64,000 bases of DNA from Planctomycetota bacterium (GCA_020638655.1 JACKIC010000001.1:372001-436000); one strand, 5' to 3'. Shown: positions 21,044 through 29,889, counted from the stretch's first letter. The notes: generated from the sequence alone by a model not told the origin. Made by a program: numbers and translations.

Positions 21044-21774
21044 GCGCCGATGATGCCGCCGTTGATGTCGAGCGTCGCGCCCGTCACGTAGTCCGAGTCG
21101 ATCAGGAACTGCACGGCGTTGCGGATGTTCGCCGGATTGCCGAGGCGGCCGACGGGGATGCTCGGCAGCACCTTCTCCTCGAGGAACGCCTGCGGCACGC
21201 TGCTGATGATGCCGACCTCGTGGTAACCGAGCGCGAGCGTGTTGGCCGTGACGCCCTTCTTGGCGTTCTCGACCGCGATCACGCGCGCCAGCGCGCCGAG
21301 GCCGGCCTTGCTGACCGAGTACGCCACCGAACCCGGCACCATCGTGCGCGACAGCACCGACGACAGGAAGATGAAGCGGCCGAAGCCGACCTCGCGCATG
21401 CGCGGCAGCAGCCCGCGCGAGACCAGCATCGCCCCGGTCAGGTTGACGCCGAGCGTCTGGTCCCAGTCCGCGTCGGTGAACTTGTGCACCACGTTGTTGG
21501 GCGAGATGCCGGCCGCGTAGATCACCACCGGCCGCTCGAGCTTGCCGGCGATCTCGGCGCAGAACCCGGCGACCGCCTCGCGGTCCGCCAGTTCGAGCTG
21601 CACGTAGTCGACGTCGGGATATCGCTCGGCCGGCTCCTGCGTGTGGTAGGTGCCGATGATCTGGTGCCGGCCTCGGAACGCGCCGACCAGGTACTGACCG
21701 ATTCCGCCCGAGGCACCGATGATGACCAGCTGTGCCGCTGCCGGGTTGGCCGATGCCGTGTTGTTCTCCGCCAT
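21040..21774 (-). CDS. SDR-family NAD(P)-dependent oxidoreductase (FabG-like)
   Basis: A 244-residue short-chain dehydrogenase/reductase. The cofactor motif is IIGASGGIGQYL, the NAG-equivalent is YAAGIS, the catalytic Ser lies in FLSSVLSRTM, and the catalytic Tyr-x-x-x-Lys in AYSVSKAGLGALARV. It ends with the family's typical substrate-loop and C-terminal region GATLDINGGIIGA. Classical SDR length. Coupled by ATGA to the GNAT gene, so it may reduce a keto-sugar or keto-acyl intermediate that the acetyltransferase modifies. The substrate is inferred only from context. Confidence 0.88.
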   Translation of the reverse strand: MAENNTASANPAAAQLVIIGASGGIGQYLVGAFRGRHQIIGTYHTQEPAERYPDVDYVQLELADREAVAGFCAEIAGKLERPVVIYAAGISPNNVVHKFTDADWDQTLGVNLTGAMLVSRGLLPRMREVGFGRFIFLSSVLSRTMVPGSVAYSVSKAGLGALARVIAVENAKKGVTANTLALGYHEVGIISSVPQAFLEEKVLPSIPVGRLGNPANIRNAVQFLIDSDYVTGATLDINGGIIGA

Positions 21775-21903
21775 GGGTGACGCGCTGCCTGTCCTGGACC
21801 TGTTTGGCCCCGCCGGGTGACGCGACCGCGCGAGGATTGTAGGGATCGGCGCCGAAGCGAACCAGACTTCGTCCGCAGGCGCGCGCGGGCCGGCGACACA
21901 AGC

Positions 21904-23181
21904 TCAGCTGCCGCGGTGCTCGACGTCGTCCAGCAGCGAGCGGAATGCGGCCAACAGTTCGTCCGGGACGTCGCCCTCGTGGTCGCGGTGGAAACGTCGC
22001 ACGAAGATCTCCTCGGGCGCCAGCGTCGCGAGATCGGCCTGCGGCCCCTCACCGGGCACGTTCGGCGCGCTGCCGGCGAGCTCGATCTCGACGCGCACGA
22101 GCCGCACGTTCTTGTGCTGCACGAGCCGCGCGATGTCCTCGCCGAGCCCCGGCGCCGGCAACGGCAACCGCACCGCGACCTCCAGCAGGGGGCGCAGGTC
22201 GTCGCGCATCTGCGGGTCCCGCTCGGGCAGCGCGGCGACCGCGGCGAGCGCGGCCTCGGGTTCGAGGGCGCCGCGCTCGGGCAGGCGGATCAGGTCCACG
22301 AGGCGCGGCACCCGCAGCGACCAGACCTTCTCGAGCGCGCCGCCGCGCAGGTCGGCGAACACGACGTGGTGCGGGTGCTCCCGCTCGGGCATCGCCAGCG
22401 GGATCGGCGAACCGCTGTAGCGCACGTGCTCGCGGCCGCCGAGCAGCTGCGGCCGGTGCAGGTGGCCGAGCGCCACGTAGGTGCACGCGGGCGGGAACAG
22501 ATCGAGCGGCAGCGCGTGCTGGTTGCCGCCGAACACCTTGCGCTCGCTGAGCTCGCTGATCTGGCCGCCGACGAAGTAGCCGTGCCCCATGGCCACGAGC
22601 GCCTGGCCCGGGCGCCGCTGCGCTTCTGCCGCCGCGAAGACCTCGGCGTGCAGTCGCCGCATCGCCTCGATCCACGGGTCCGCGCCGTCGGCCTGCTCGT
22701 CGCCGTCACTGTCGTCGTCACCGGCCAATGACATCACGTCGCTGCCGCGCAGGAACGGGATCGCCACGCACAACGCCTCGACCTGCCCCGCGTCGTCGCG
22801 CAGTTCGGTGACGAGCTCGCCGGTCGCCAGCGCGCCGGCGGCGTCGCGCCGCACCTGGCCGACGACGCGCACGTCGAACGCCGACAGCAGCTCGCGCGGC
22901 GCCTCGAGCCGCGCCGCCGAGTCGTGGTTGCCGGCGATCACCACCACCTGCAGCGACGGCCGCGCGCGCTTGAGGTCACCGAGGAACTCGAACCACAGCC
23001 GCCAGGCCGCTGGCGGCGGGTTGGCGCTGTCGAACACGTCGCCGGCGATCAGCAGGGCGTCGACCTTGCGTTCGACCACGGTCGCCACGAGCCACTTCAG
23101 GAAGTGCTCGTGCTCGGGCTGCCGCGAGTGGTCGCGCAGGGTGTGGCCCAGGTGCCAGTCGGCGGTGTGCAGGACGCGCAT
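21904..23181 (-). CDS. sbcD: Exonuclease SbcCD, nuclease subunit SbcD
   Basis: A 425-residue Mre11-type metallophosphoesterase. It has all phosphoesterase motifs: HTADWHLGH (Asp8, His10), LLIAGDVFDSANPP, VVIAGNHDSAARLE, ALVAMGHGYFVGG and YVALGHLHRPQLLGG. The C-terminal part, about 150 residues, is the capping domain. It is the Mn-dependent nuclease partner of SbcC. Only 49 bp separate its start from the divergent epimerase gene, so both promoters must lie in that short gap or overlap the genes. The longer-than-usual spacing to sbcC is noted under that gene. Confidence 0.94.
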   Translation of the reverse strand: MRVLHTADWHLGHTLRDHSRQPEHEHFLKWLVATVVERKVDALLIAGDVFDSANPPPAAWRLWFEFLGDLKRARPSLQVVVIAGNHDSAARLEAPRELLSAFDVRVVGQVRRDAAGALATGELVTELRDDAGQVEALCVAIPFLRGSDVMSLAGDDDSDGDEQADGADPWIEAMRRLHAEVFAAAEAQRRPGQALVAMGHGYFVGGQISELSERKVFGGNQHALPLDLFPPACTYVALGHLHRPQLLGGREHVRYSGSPIPLAMPEREHPHHVVFADLRGGALEKVWSLRVPRLVDLIRLPERGALEPEAALAAVAALPERDPQMRDDLRPLLEVAVRLPLPAPGLGEDIARLVQHKNVRLVRVEIELAGSAPNVPGEGPQADLATLAPEEIFVRRFHRDHEGDVPDELLAAFRSLLDDVEHRGS

Positions 23182-23230
23182 GCGTAGCGATGACGGTAGC
23201 GTCGACCGCGATCTGCGCTAGCGTGCCGCG

Positions 23231-24214
23231 ATGCGGCCACTCTGCTTCGTCACCGGCGCGACCGGCTTCCTGGGTCGGCACCTGGTGCCGGCGCTGGCGG
23301 CGCGATTCCGGCTGCGGCTGTTGGTGCGGCCAGGACAGCGGCTCGACGACCTGCCCGGTGACGACCACGAACTGCTGCCCGGCAGGCTCGGCGAGCAGGC
23401 GACGATGGCGAGCGGCGTGCGCGACGCCGACTGCGTCGTGCACCTGGCTGCGCTGGTGTCGTTCCGGCCGCGCGACCGCGCCGCGATGCACGACGTCAAC
23501 GTCGCGGCGACCGCGCAGCTGGCCGCCGCGGCGCGCGAAGCCGGCGTGCGCCGCTTCCTGCACACCTCGACGATCTCCGCGGTCGCCTGCCGCGACCGGC
23601 CCGAGGCCGTGGACGAGACCGCCACCTACAACTTCGGCCCGCTGCACATCGGCTACTGCGACACCAAGTTCGCCGCCGAACAGGCCGTGCTGGCCGAGGT
23701 GGCGCGCGGCCTGGACGCGGTGATCGTCAACCCGCCGTCGATGTACGGCGCCGGCGATCGGCGCAAGGGCGACGGCTCGCTGCTGACTTCGGTGGTGAGT
23801 GGCCAGCTGCGGTGGGCGCCGCCGGGCGGGGTCAACGTCGCGTCGGTGCAGAGCGTCTGTCGCGGCATGCTGCAGGCGCTGGACCGCGGCCGCAGCGGCG
23901 AGCGCTACATCCTCGGCGGCGAGAACCTCACCGGCAGCCAGCTGCTGCAGCGCATCGCCCAACTCGCGGGCCGCCCGGCGCCGCGGCACGTGCTGCCCAG
24001 GATGCTCGTGCAACTCGCCGCCGGCGCGAGGCGCCTGCAGGAACTGTCGTTCGGTACCGACTCGCCGCTGACGAGCGAGATCCTGAAGCTGGCGACGCGC
24101 TTCGTGTTCGTCTCGAGCGCCAAGGCCGAGCACGAACTCGGCTATCGCTGCGAGACCGTCGACGACGGCATCCGCGCCGCGCTCGCCGAGCTCGCCGAAG
24201 AAAACCCGCGCTGA
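23231..24214 (+). CDS. NAD-dependent epimerase/reductase (extended SDR)
   Basis: A 327-residue extended SDR with the N-terminal Rossmann motif FVTGATGFLGRHL, the substrate-side HLAALVSF, the Ser-containing FLHTSTISAV and the catalytic YxxxK in GYCDTKFAAEQAV. It has VNPPSMYGAGD and an NVASVQSVCRGMLQAL region like dihydroflavonol-4-reductase-like and hopanoid-associated sugar epimerases. The precise substrate cannot be told from sequence alone. It is divergent from sbcD and probably transcribed alone. Confidence 0.85.
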   Translation: MRPLCFVTGATGFLGRHLVPALAARFRLRLLVRPGQRLDDLPGDDHELLPGRLGEQATMASGVRDADCVVHLAALVSFRPRDRAAMHDVNVAATAQLAAAAREAGVRRFLHTSTISAVACRDRPEAVDETATYNFGPLHIGYCDTKFAAEQAVLAEVARGLDAVIVNPPSMYGAGDRRKGDGSLLTSVVSGQLRWAPPGGVNVASVQSVCRGMLQALDRGRSGERYILGGENLTGSQLLQRIAQLAGRPAPRHVLPRMLVQLAAGARRLQELSFGTDSPLTSEILKLATRFVFVSSAKAEHELGYRCETVDDGIRAALAELAEENPR

Positions 24215-24324
24215 TCCTGCCCCCTCCCCCGCACTGGCCTCGGGGAGGAATGGTCGCGGGTCACACCCTCCTCAGGACTTCCGATCCGCGGGAAGCGGGC
24301 GTCACGCCCGACAAGGAGAGAAAC

Positions 24325-24747
24325 ATGAAGCTTCGTCAACTGCTCACCGCCTGCCTGATGTCGGTGGGCGCCATGCCCCTGCTCGCGCAGGACAACTGCC
24401 CGATGGAGGCGACGCGGCGCGAGCCGCTCGCGGTCTTCCAGGGCCCGGCGCAGAACTGCGGCGGCCTGGACTGGCACATCGGCGGCGTGCAGGTCGCGGC
24501 GGTCCGCGACGCGTGCCCGCTGTTCGTGATCGTGACGCCGGCGCACGACGTCGCCGTGCGCTCGACGCAGCGCACCCAGGTCGAGGCCATCGCGACCGTT
24601 CCGGTGACCAAGGTCACCTTCGAGTGCGACGCCGACTACTTCCTGTTCTTCCACATCGGCTCGAGCTGCGTGTTCGGCAGGCAGCTCAACGTCGGTTTGG
24701 TGCACCTGATGGTGACGCGGCCCTGCGCGACGATCGAACCGGAGTGA
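24325..24747 (+). CDS. Small exported Cys-rich hypothetical protein
   Basis: A 140-residue protein with a strong Shine-Dalgarno (AAGGAGAG) and a signal peptide (MKLRQLLTACLMSVGAMPLLAQ). The mature part contains six Cys (DNCPME, QNCGG, DACPLF, FECDAD, SSCVFG, RPCATIE), so disulfides are likely. No family recognised. It is followed 38 bp later by a strong hairpin, so it is probably a single-gene transcript. Confidence 0.75.
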   Translation: MKLRQLLTACLMSVGAMPLLAQDNCPMEATRREPLAVFQGPAQNCGGLDWHIGGVQVAAVRDACPLFVIVTPAHDVAVRSTQRTQVEAIATVPVTKVTFECDADYFLFFHIGSSCVFGRQLNVGLVHLMVTRPCATIEPE

Positions 24748-24784
24748 TGCCCCCGGCGGTGATGCCCCCGGCAAACGACTGGTG

Positions 24785-24812
24785 ACGGGCCCCGCGATGG
24801 GGCGGGGCCCGT
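24785..24812 (+). terminator. Intrinsic terminator-like hairpin
   Basis: An 11-bp GC-rich stem (24785-24795 with 24802-24812) closes the loop GATGGG and is followed by TCAAC. It lies between the Cys-rich exported protein and the next gene, whose AAGGAG ribosome binding site begins only 8 bp later. Confidence 0.65.
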
Positions 24813-24830
24813 TCAACCCAAGGAGTAACC

Positions 24831-26315
24831 ATGTCGCCGCCTCGTCTGCACCTCGCCCGTCTCACCCTTCTCGCCGCGCTGCTGCTGGGCGCCGCGGCGT
24901 TGCGCGCGCTCTGGCTCTTCGCGCGCGCAGCGGAGCCGGCCCCTGCGCCGGAAGCCGCCGCCACGCGAGAGTCTCCGCACGCCGGCCGCGATGACGCGAC
25001 CTTCGCCGCGACGACGACGCAGGCGCCGCCCCAACGGACCGCGGCGACGCCGCCGGCCGAAGCGGGTGCGCAACTCGACTTCCCCGCGCGCATCGAGGCC
25101 CTGGTGCAGGTCGGCATGGCGACGAGCCATTTCGCGCAGAACGACGAGATCGAGCGCGCCAAGGCTTCGGACGCCCGCGCCCGCAGCATGTTCGCCGAGC
25201 TGCTGCGGCAGTACGACGACGCCGGCGAACGCGCGCTGCAGCTACTGCTCGACTATCCGGCCCGCAGCGACGACGTGCACGACAACGCCACCTGCCGCGT
25301 GTCGGGCATGGTGCTCGCCGCCGAGCTGACCCGCCGCGAAGAACAGGCCGACCGCTTCGACGACCGCCGCCTCGTCGACACGCTGACCGCCAACGTGCTC
25401 GAGGTGCTGCCGCTCGGCGAGCGCCTCGCCGACTGCGCCGCCCCGACGCTGATCGACCGGCCCCACCTGCGGCTCGTGCACGAACCCGCGGTGCTGCACC
25501 TGGTCGCGCTGGCCGGCGAGCAGCAGTTCTCGCGCGAGCTGGCGACGCGCCTGCTGCTGACCCTGTGGCACAACCTGCAGCAGTTCGGCGAACGCAGCTC
25601 GACCGACCTCGCCTGCCTCGCGCTGCTGCAGCTCGGCGACGCGGACCCGAGCCAGCGCATCGCCGCGTGCCGGCACCTGCTCTCCTCCGCGCGCTACCGG
25701 CCCGCCGTGCTCGCGTGGCTGCGTGAGCACCAGGACCTCGACGTGGCCAACGAGGCGGCGCGCATCGCCGCCCGCGAGCTACCCGCCGCCGACGCGCTCG
25801 CGACCCTGCGCGAACTGACGCCGCTGCTGCCCGAGATGCCCGCGGCCTACATGGCGCTCGCGCACCGTGCGCCCGACGCCCTCGCGGACTCCTACGAACA
25901 ACTGCTCGCCGACAACGTGCAGCCAGCGACGCGGCGCGACCTGCTGGCGGGGCTGGGCATGGACGAAGCCGGCAGGCAGCGGGGCACGCTCGAACTGGCG
26001 CTGCAGAACGACCCCGATCCGACCGTGCGCCTGCAGGCGCTGCTGTCGCTGTCGGCGAGCGCCGCGCAGCAGTGCGGGGAAGCGGCCTGCACGCAGCTGC
26101 TCGACGACCCGCTCATCGCCGGCGACCCCGAGCGCCTCTCGGTCGTGGTGATGGCCCTGCAGAACCTCGAGGTCGCGGGCATGACCAACGCGATCGATCG
26201 GCTCGGCCGGCGCCTTCGCGCGATGCGCCTTCCGGAGCACGCGCGACGCGAGCTCGATCAGCTGCTGGCGCGGGCGCTGCCCGACGGCCGACCCTCCGGG
26301 GATCGGGGCCGCTGA
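24831..26315 (+). CDS. Membrane-anchored HEAT-like helical protein
   Basis: A 494-residue protein with an N-terminal hydrophobic anchor (LTLLAALLLGAAALRALWLF), an Ala/Pro/Thr linker to about residue 80, and then a long helical region with Leu/Ala/Asp-rich repeats such as LACLALLQLGDADPSQRIAA and ALQNDPDPTVRLQALLSLSA, typical of HEAT/ARM-like solenoids. A strong AAGGAG lies before the ATG. Expected topology is a periplasmic solenoid anchored in the inner membrane. No enzymatic motif seen. HEAT-type solenoids also occur in two other genes of this window (at 829 and 32998). Confidence 0.75.
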   Translation: MSPPRLHLARLTLLAALLLGAAALRALWLFARAAEPAPAPEAAATRESPHAGRDDATFAATTTQAPPQRTAATPPAEAGAQLDFPARIEALVQVGMATSHFAQNDEIERAKASDARARSMFAELLRQYDDAGERALQLLLDYPARSDDVHDNATCRVSGMVLAAELTRREEQADRFDDRRLVDTLTANVLEVLPLGERLADCAAPTLIDRPHLRLVHEPAVLHLVALAGEQQFSRELATRLLLTLWHNLQQFGERSSTDLACLALLQLGDADPSQRIAACRHLLSSARYRPAVLAWLREHQDLDVANEAARIAARELPAADALATLRELTPLLPEMPAAYMALAHRAPDALADSYEQLLADNVQPATRRDLLAGLGMDEAGRQRGTLELALQNDPDPTVRLQALLSLSASAAQQCGEAACTQLLDDPLIAGDPERLSVVVMALQNLEVAGMTNAIDRLGRRLRAMRLPEHARRELDQLLARALPDGRPSGDRGR

Positions 26316-26424
26316 GTGCGCGGACCGCCAGGCGGGCGGTCGCAGCTCTCAGGGACGTGGCGCGGGCTCGACGACGCGGCGCGTGCGATCACGCGTCAGG
26401 TCGGAGGCGCCAGCTCGAAGCGGG

Positions 26425-26448
26425 CGGGCCTCACCGCAGCGAGGCCCG
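26425..26448 (-). terminator. Hairpin downstream of rpmG
   Basis: CGGGCCTC (26425-26432) pairs with GAGGCCCG (26441-26448) around an 8-nt loop, beginning 8 bp past the rpmG stop codon on the minus strand. There is no T-run, so it is only a possible terminator. Confidence 0.35.
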
Positions 26449-26456
26449 GCACCAGG

Positions 26457-26621
26457 TCACTTCTTCTTCTCGAGGTGCTTGGTGTGGCGGCGCAGGCGGG
26501 GGCTGTACTTCGACAGCTCCAGCTTGGCGGTGCCGGGCTTCTTCATCAGCGTGTAGTTGCGGTCACCGGTCTCCTCGCAGACGAGGAACACGACCTCTTT
26601 CTTCTTCTTGGGCTTGGCCAT
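26457..26621 (-). CDS. rpmG: Ribosomal protein bL33
   Basis: A 54-residue basic protein, MAKPKKKKEVVFLVCEETGD at the N-terminus, then NYTLMKKPGTAKLELSKY and SPRLRRHTKHLEKKK at the C-terminus, which is the bL33 signature. Only one Cys is present, so this is the zinc-free form. I start at the ATG at 26621; frames upstream of it have no ribosomal similarity. It stands alone here, without the trnW, secE and nusG genes that follow rpmG in many bacteria. Confidence 0.93.
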   Translation of the reverse strand: MAKPKKKKEVVFLVCEETGDRNYTLMKKPGTAKLELSKYSPRLRRHTKHLEKKK

Positions 26622-26862
26622 GGCTGTCGGGTGCCCGTGCGGGCAGCAATACCTGATGCAGCCCGCGTGGACTGCGTTTGGGAGGGCCGAGGAGAGTAGC
26701 GAGACGCCCCGCCCGCGCAAGGGCCGGGGTGGAAACCCTGGCACCCGCCCCAGCGACCGGTCCCGGGTGCCCCTCCGCCCCGCCCCGCCTCCCGCCGTTG
26801 AGCCGCGGCCGCTGCGGCCGCCGGCTCCAACCAGGCGGCCCGGGCCCGCAAGCCGCCGGCCC

Positions 26863-28014
26863 TCAGTAGGTCAACTGGATCACCGGCATCATCCCGTAGG
26901 TGGGGGCCCACGGGGACGCGGTCAGGTTGCCGGGGAAGAACACGGTGCTGCAGCTGTTGCCCACCGAGATGTTGTCGAGCACCATCATCACCCCGTTGCT
27001 GACCGAAATCGGCAGCGGGCCAGGGCGGCTGGCGTCCAGCCACGCCGCCTGCACGCTGATGCGCAGCCCCGCCGTGGTCACCCCGGCCGTCAGGGGAAAG
27101 CTGACCGCGAAGGTCCCGCCGAGGTCGGTCAGGCCGCCCCAGGAGGCGTCGATCGGCGCCCACTGGAAGCACCCCGACAGCGCCGGATCGAGCGCCCCGA
27201 GCGAGGCGCCGTAGCCGACGAAGTTGGCGGTCGCGGCGCGCGGCTGCGGATCGAGGCCGAACCAGGCCACCGCGAAACCGACGCTGCTCGTATTGGGCAC
27301 CGTCGGCGGCGCTCCCATGAGGCGCAGGGTCGCGGTGCCGCCCGCGCGAGGCCCGTTCGCCCCTTCCCAGAGCAGGCGGGTCGGCGTCGCGCGCGTGGTG
27401 CATTCGCCGGTGCCGACGGTCACCGCGTAGCCCGTCTCGGCGCCGCCGTCGAACCAGACCGCGTCCACCCAGTGGTCACTGCTGACCTGCATCGGCGGAT
27501 CCGTGGTCTCGATCTCGAGGAACAGGTTGCCGGCGATGACGGTCAGCGGGGTCATGAAGGTGATGTCGAAGAGCTGCTCGCCCACCGCGGTGCTGGTGTT
27601 GGTCGCCGCCGTCGCCGCCGTGGTCACCGGCGACGGACCGAACAGGACCGCCAGGTTGCCGGGGCGGTTGCCGTTGCGGGTACCGCCGGCCTGGTGCGCA
27701 GGCAGCGAATGGAAGCCGCCCCGGACCGTCAGGGTGCGGGTGACGGACGGGTAGGCCGGCTCGCCGAGGAAGCTCGGCTTGCGCAGCCGCAGGCCGGTGA
27801 TGTCCTGGCCGAGCAGGCTGCTGGGCAGCATGGTGCTGTCGATCAGCACCTGGATCGTGCCCTCGCTCCAGCGCAGCGGCAGCGACACCGCGGCATTGCC
27901 CGGGATCGACGCGCAGGCCTGCGGCAGGGTCGCGAGGTTCTGGGCCGAGAGGGAGGTGATCGCGGCGCAGAACACCGCGAGAACCGCGAAGGGATGGAGG
28001 GCGGTCGGCTTCAT
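26863..28014 (-). CDS. Exported hypothetical protein
   Basis: A 383-residue protein with a signal peptide (MKPTALHPFAVLAVFCAAITSLSAQ) and a mature beta-rich part (LPLRWSEGTIQVLIDSTMLP, GLRLRKPSFLGEPAYPSVTR, TFMTPLTVIAGNLFLEIETT, VTVGTGECTTRATPTRLLWEG, PVIQLTY at the end). Composition fits a secreted beta-sandwich protein. I recognise no family. The upstream leader holds an intrinsic-terminator-like hairpin on this strand (28128-28153), so expression may be attenuated. It is divergent from the SDR gene. Confidence 0.72.
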   Translation of the reverse strand: MKPTALHPFAVLAVFCAAITSLSAQNLATLPQACASIPGNAAVSLPLRWSEGTIQVLIDSTMLPSSLLGQDITGLRLRKPSFLGEPAYPSVTRTLTVRGGFHSLPAHQAGGTRNGNRPGNLAVLFGPSPVTTAATAATNTSTAVGEQLFDITFMTPLTVIAGNLFLEIETTDPPMQVSSDHWVDAVWFDGGAETGYAVTVGTGECTTRATPTRLLWEGANGPRAGGTATLRLMGAPPTVPNTSSVGFAVAWFGLDPQPRAATANFVGYGASLGALDPALSGCFQWAPIDASWGGLTDLGGTFAVSFPLTAGVTTAGLRISVQAAWLDASRPGPLPISVSNGVMMVLDNISVGNSCSTVFFPGNLTASPWAPTYGMMPVIQLTY

Positions 28015-28127
28015 GGCAATGACAGGTCCGGGGGAACCACCGATGCCATCGGCAGATCGACCACCCCTTCCCAAGCCGAAGGCGCCGTCGGGGACCGGGC
28101 CCCGGCCTTCCGGGCGGAAAAGAGAAA

Positions 28128-28153
28128 GGGCCCGGCCTCCCAAAGCCGGGCCC
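28128..28153 (-). terminator. Intrinsic terminator-like hairpin in the leader of the downstream minus-strand gene
   Basis: GGGCCCGGC (28128-28136) pairs with GCCGGGCCC (28145-28153), with an 8-nt loop. Read on the minus strand the stem is followed directly by TTTCTCTTTT, a classical terminator tail. It sits about 115 bp upstream of the minus-strand gene start at 28014, so it could end a short upstream RNA or act as an attenuator. No plus-strand T-run exists. Confidence 0.6.
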
Positions 28154-28228
28154 CTTCAGGGGTCGTCCGCAACTCGACTCAACCCACTTCCCTCTGGCGC
28201 CGCTGCTATCGGCAACTCCAACGCCGCG

Positions 28229-28241
28229 ACCTGAGTCAGGT
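28229..28241. promoter_or_regulatory. Perfect palindrome in divergent intergenic region
   Basis: ACCTGAGTCAGGT is a perfect 13-bp palindrome with a single central base. It lies 67 bp upstream of the SDR start at 28308 and about 215 bp upstream of the divergent gene. This is the size and place expected of an operator for the acyl-CoA operon, but the cognate regulator is not in view. Confidence 0.4.
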
Positions 28242-28307
28242 TCTCTGCTCCCGCACGATCCAACGGTTGCGCCCGGACGCGTGGGTGCGCCACGATTGGC
28301 GCCACGC

Positions 28308-29081
28308 ATGGCCGCCCCATCCGAAGTCACGATCGTCACCGGCTGCAGCCGCGGCATCGGCCAGGCGATCGCCCTCGAACTGGCGCGCGCCGGACACCGC
28401 CTCGTGCTCGTCGCCCGCGACCGGGAGCGGCTCGAGCGCCTCGCCGACGAGCTGCGGGTCGCCGGCAGTCCGGCGCTGGTCTGCGCCGCCGACCTGCGCG
28501 ACGAAGGCGCGCCGGCCCGCATCGTCGACGCCGCGACGACCGCGTTCGGCGCGCCCACCGTGGTCGTCAACAACGCCGGCACGGCGCCGGCCGACAAGGT
28601 CGAGAACACGACGAACGACGTCCTGCGCGAGACCTTCGATCTGCACGTCGGCGCCCCGCTCGCCTTCGCGCGCGCCGTGGTGCCGGCGATGAAGCAGGGC
28701 CGGCGCGGCTGCCTGTTGCAGCTCGCCTCGACCGCCGGTCTGCGCGGCTATCCGTTCACCTCGGCCTACACCGCGGCGAAGCACGGCATGGTCGGGCTGT
28801 CGCGCGCGCTGCACGCCGAGCTCACGCCGGCCGGGATCAGCGTCTACGCCGTCTGCCCGGGTTTCGTCGACTCCGACATCACCCGCGGCGCCGCGGCCGC
28901 GATCGCCGCGCGCGGCAAGTCGACCGCCGAGGAGGCCTTCGCCCGCATGGCGGCCCAGAACCGGATCGGCCGCATGCACACCCCGACCGAGGTCGCCACC
29001 GCGGTCGTCCGGCTGGTGCGCGAACGCCCGACCGGCTGCGTCTACGATCTCGACCGCGACCAACCCGGCTTCGTCGACTAG
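28308..29081 (+). CDS. SDR-family oxidoreductase (acyl-CoA operon)
   Basis: A 257-residue classical SDR: cofactor motif VTGCSRGIGQAIALELARAG, VVNNAGTAP, catalytic Ser in LQLASTAGLRG, and Tyr/Lys in AYTAAKHGMVGLSRAL. It would oxidise or reduce a hydroxy- or keto-acyl intermediate with NAD(P). The ATG at 28308 gives classical length. It is followed by an enoyl-CoA hydratase gene after 13 bp and an acyl-CoA dehydrogenase gene, so it is probably the 3-hydroxyacyl-CoA dehydrogenase step of an acyl-CoA degradation pathway. That role is inferred from the neighbours. Confidence 0.9.
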   Translation: MAAPSEVTIVTGCSRGIGQAIALELARAGHRLVLVARDRERLERLADELRVAGSPALVCAADLRDEGAPARIVDAATTAFGAPTVVVNNAGTAPADKVENTTNDVLRETFDLHVGAPLAFARAVVPAMKQGRRGCLLQLASTAGLRGYPFTSAYTAAKHGMVGLSRALHAELTPAGISVYAVCPGFVDSDITRGAAAAIAARGKSTAEEAFARMAAQNRIGRMHTPTEVATAVVRLVRERPTGCVYDLDRDQPGFVD

Positions 29082-29094
29082 CCAGACCCCTGCC

Positions 29095-29889
29095 ATGCGC
29101 GACTACGACTTCCGCTTCGAACGCAACAGCGACGGCGTCGCGGTCCTCACCCTGGACCGCCCCGAGACGCTCAACTCCCTGACCTTCGACATCTACGGGC
29201 AGCTCGAACGGCTGTTCCTCGACCTCGAGAACGACGACAGCGTCAAGGTCGTGGTGCTGACGGGCCAGGGGCGCGGCTTCTGCAGCGGCGGCAGTGTCGA
29301 GGACATCATCGGCCCGCTGCTCGAGAGCGAACTCGACGACACGCTGGCGTTCACGCGCATGACCGGCGCGGTGGTGCGCAACATGCTGCGCCTGTCCAAG
29401 CCGATCGTCGCGGCGATCAACGGCGTCGCCGCCGGCGCGGGCGCGGTGCTGGCGCTGGCCAGCGACTTCCGCGTGATGGCGGCGCACGCGAAGTTCGCGT
29501 TCCTGTTCACGCGCGTCGGCCTGACCGGCGCCGACATGGGCGCGGCGTGGCTGCTGCCCAAGATCGTCGGCACGGGCCGCGCGATGGAGCTGCTGATGCT
29601 CGGCGACAAGGTCACCGCGGGCGAAGCGCTGGCGATGGGCCTCGCCAACCGCGTGGTCGACGGCGACGTCCTCCCCGAGGCCATGGCGCTGGCCAGGCGG
29701 CTGGCAGCCGGGCCCGGCCTCGCGCTCGCGATGACCAAGAAGATGGTCTGGAACGAGTGGCCGATGGACCTCGAGGCCGCGATCGAGCAGGAGGCGCAGG
29801 CCCAGGCGCTGCTGCTGCGCGCGCACGACCACCGCGAGTTCTACAACGCGTGGATGGAGAAGCGCGACCCGCGCTTCCTCGGCCGCTGA
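29095..29889 (+). CDS. Enoyl-CoA hydratase/isomerase family protein
   Basis: A 264-residue crotonase-fold enzyme. It shows LDRPETLNSLTFDIY at the N-terminus, the oxyanion-hole stretch GQGRGFCSGGSVEDI, KPIVAAINGVAAGAGAVLAL and FLFTRVGLTGADMGAAWLLPK in the catalytic-Glu region. In that stretch, GADMGAAW lacks the Glu of classical enoyl-CoA hydratases (Asp/Gly instead). The exact reaction may therefore differ: hydratase, isomerase or ring hydrolase. It lies between the SDR and acyl-CoA dehydrogenase genes, 13 and 41 bp away, in one operon. Confidence 0.88.
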   Translation: MRDYDFRFERNSDGVAVLTLDRPETLNSLTFDIYGQLERLFLDLENDDSVKVVVLTGQGRGFCSGGSVEDIIGPLLESELDDTLAFTRMTGAVVRNMLRLSKPIVAAINGVAAGAGAVLALASDFRVMAAHAKFAFLFTRVGLTGADMGAAWLLPKIVGTGRAMELLMLGDKVTAGEALAMGLANRVVDGDVLPEAMALARRLAAGPGLALAMTKKMVWNEWPMDLEAAIEQEAQAQALLLRAHDHREFYNAWMEKRDPRFLGR

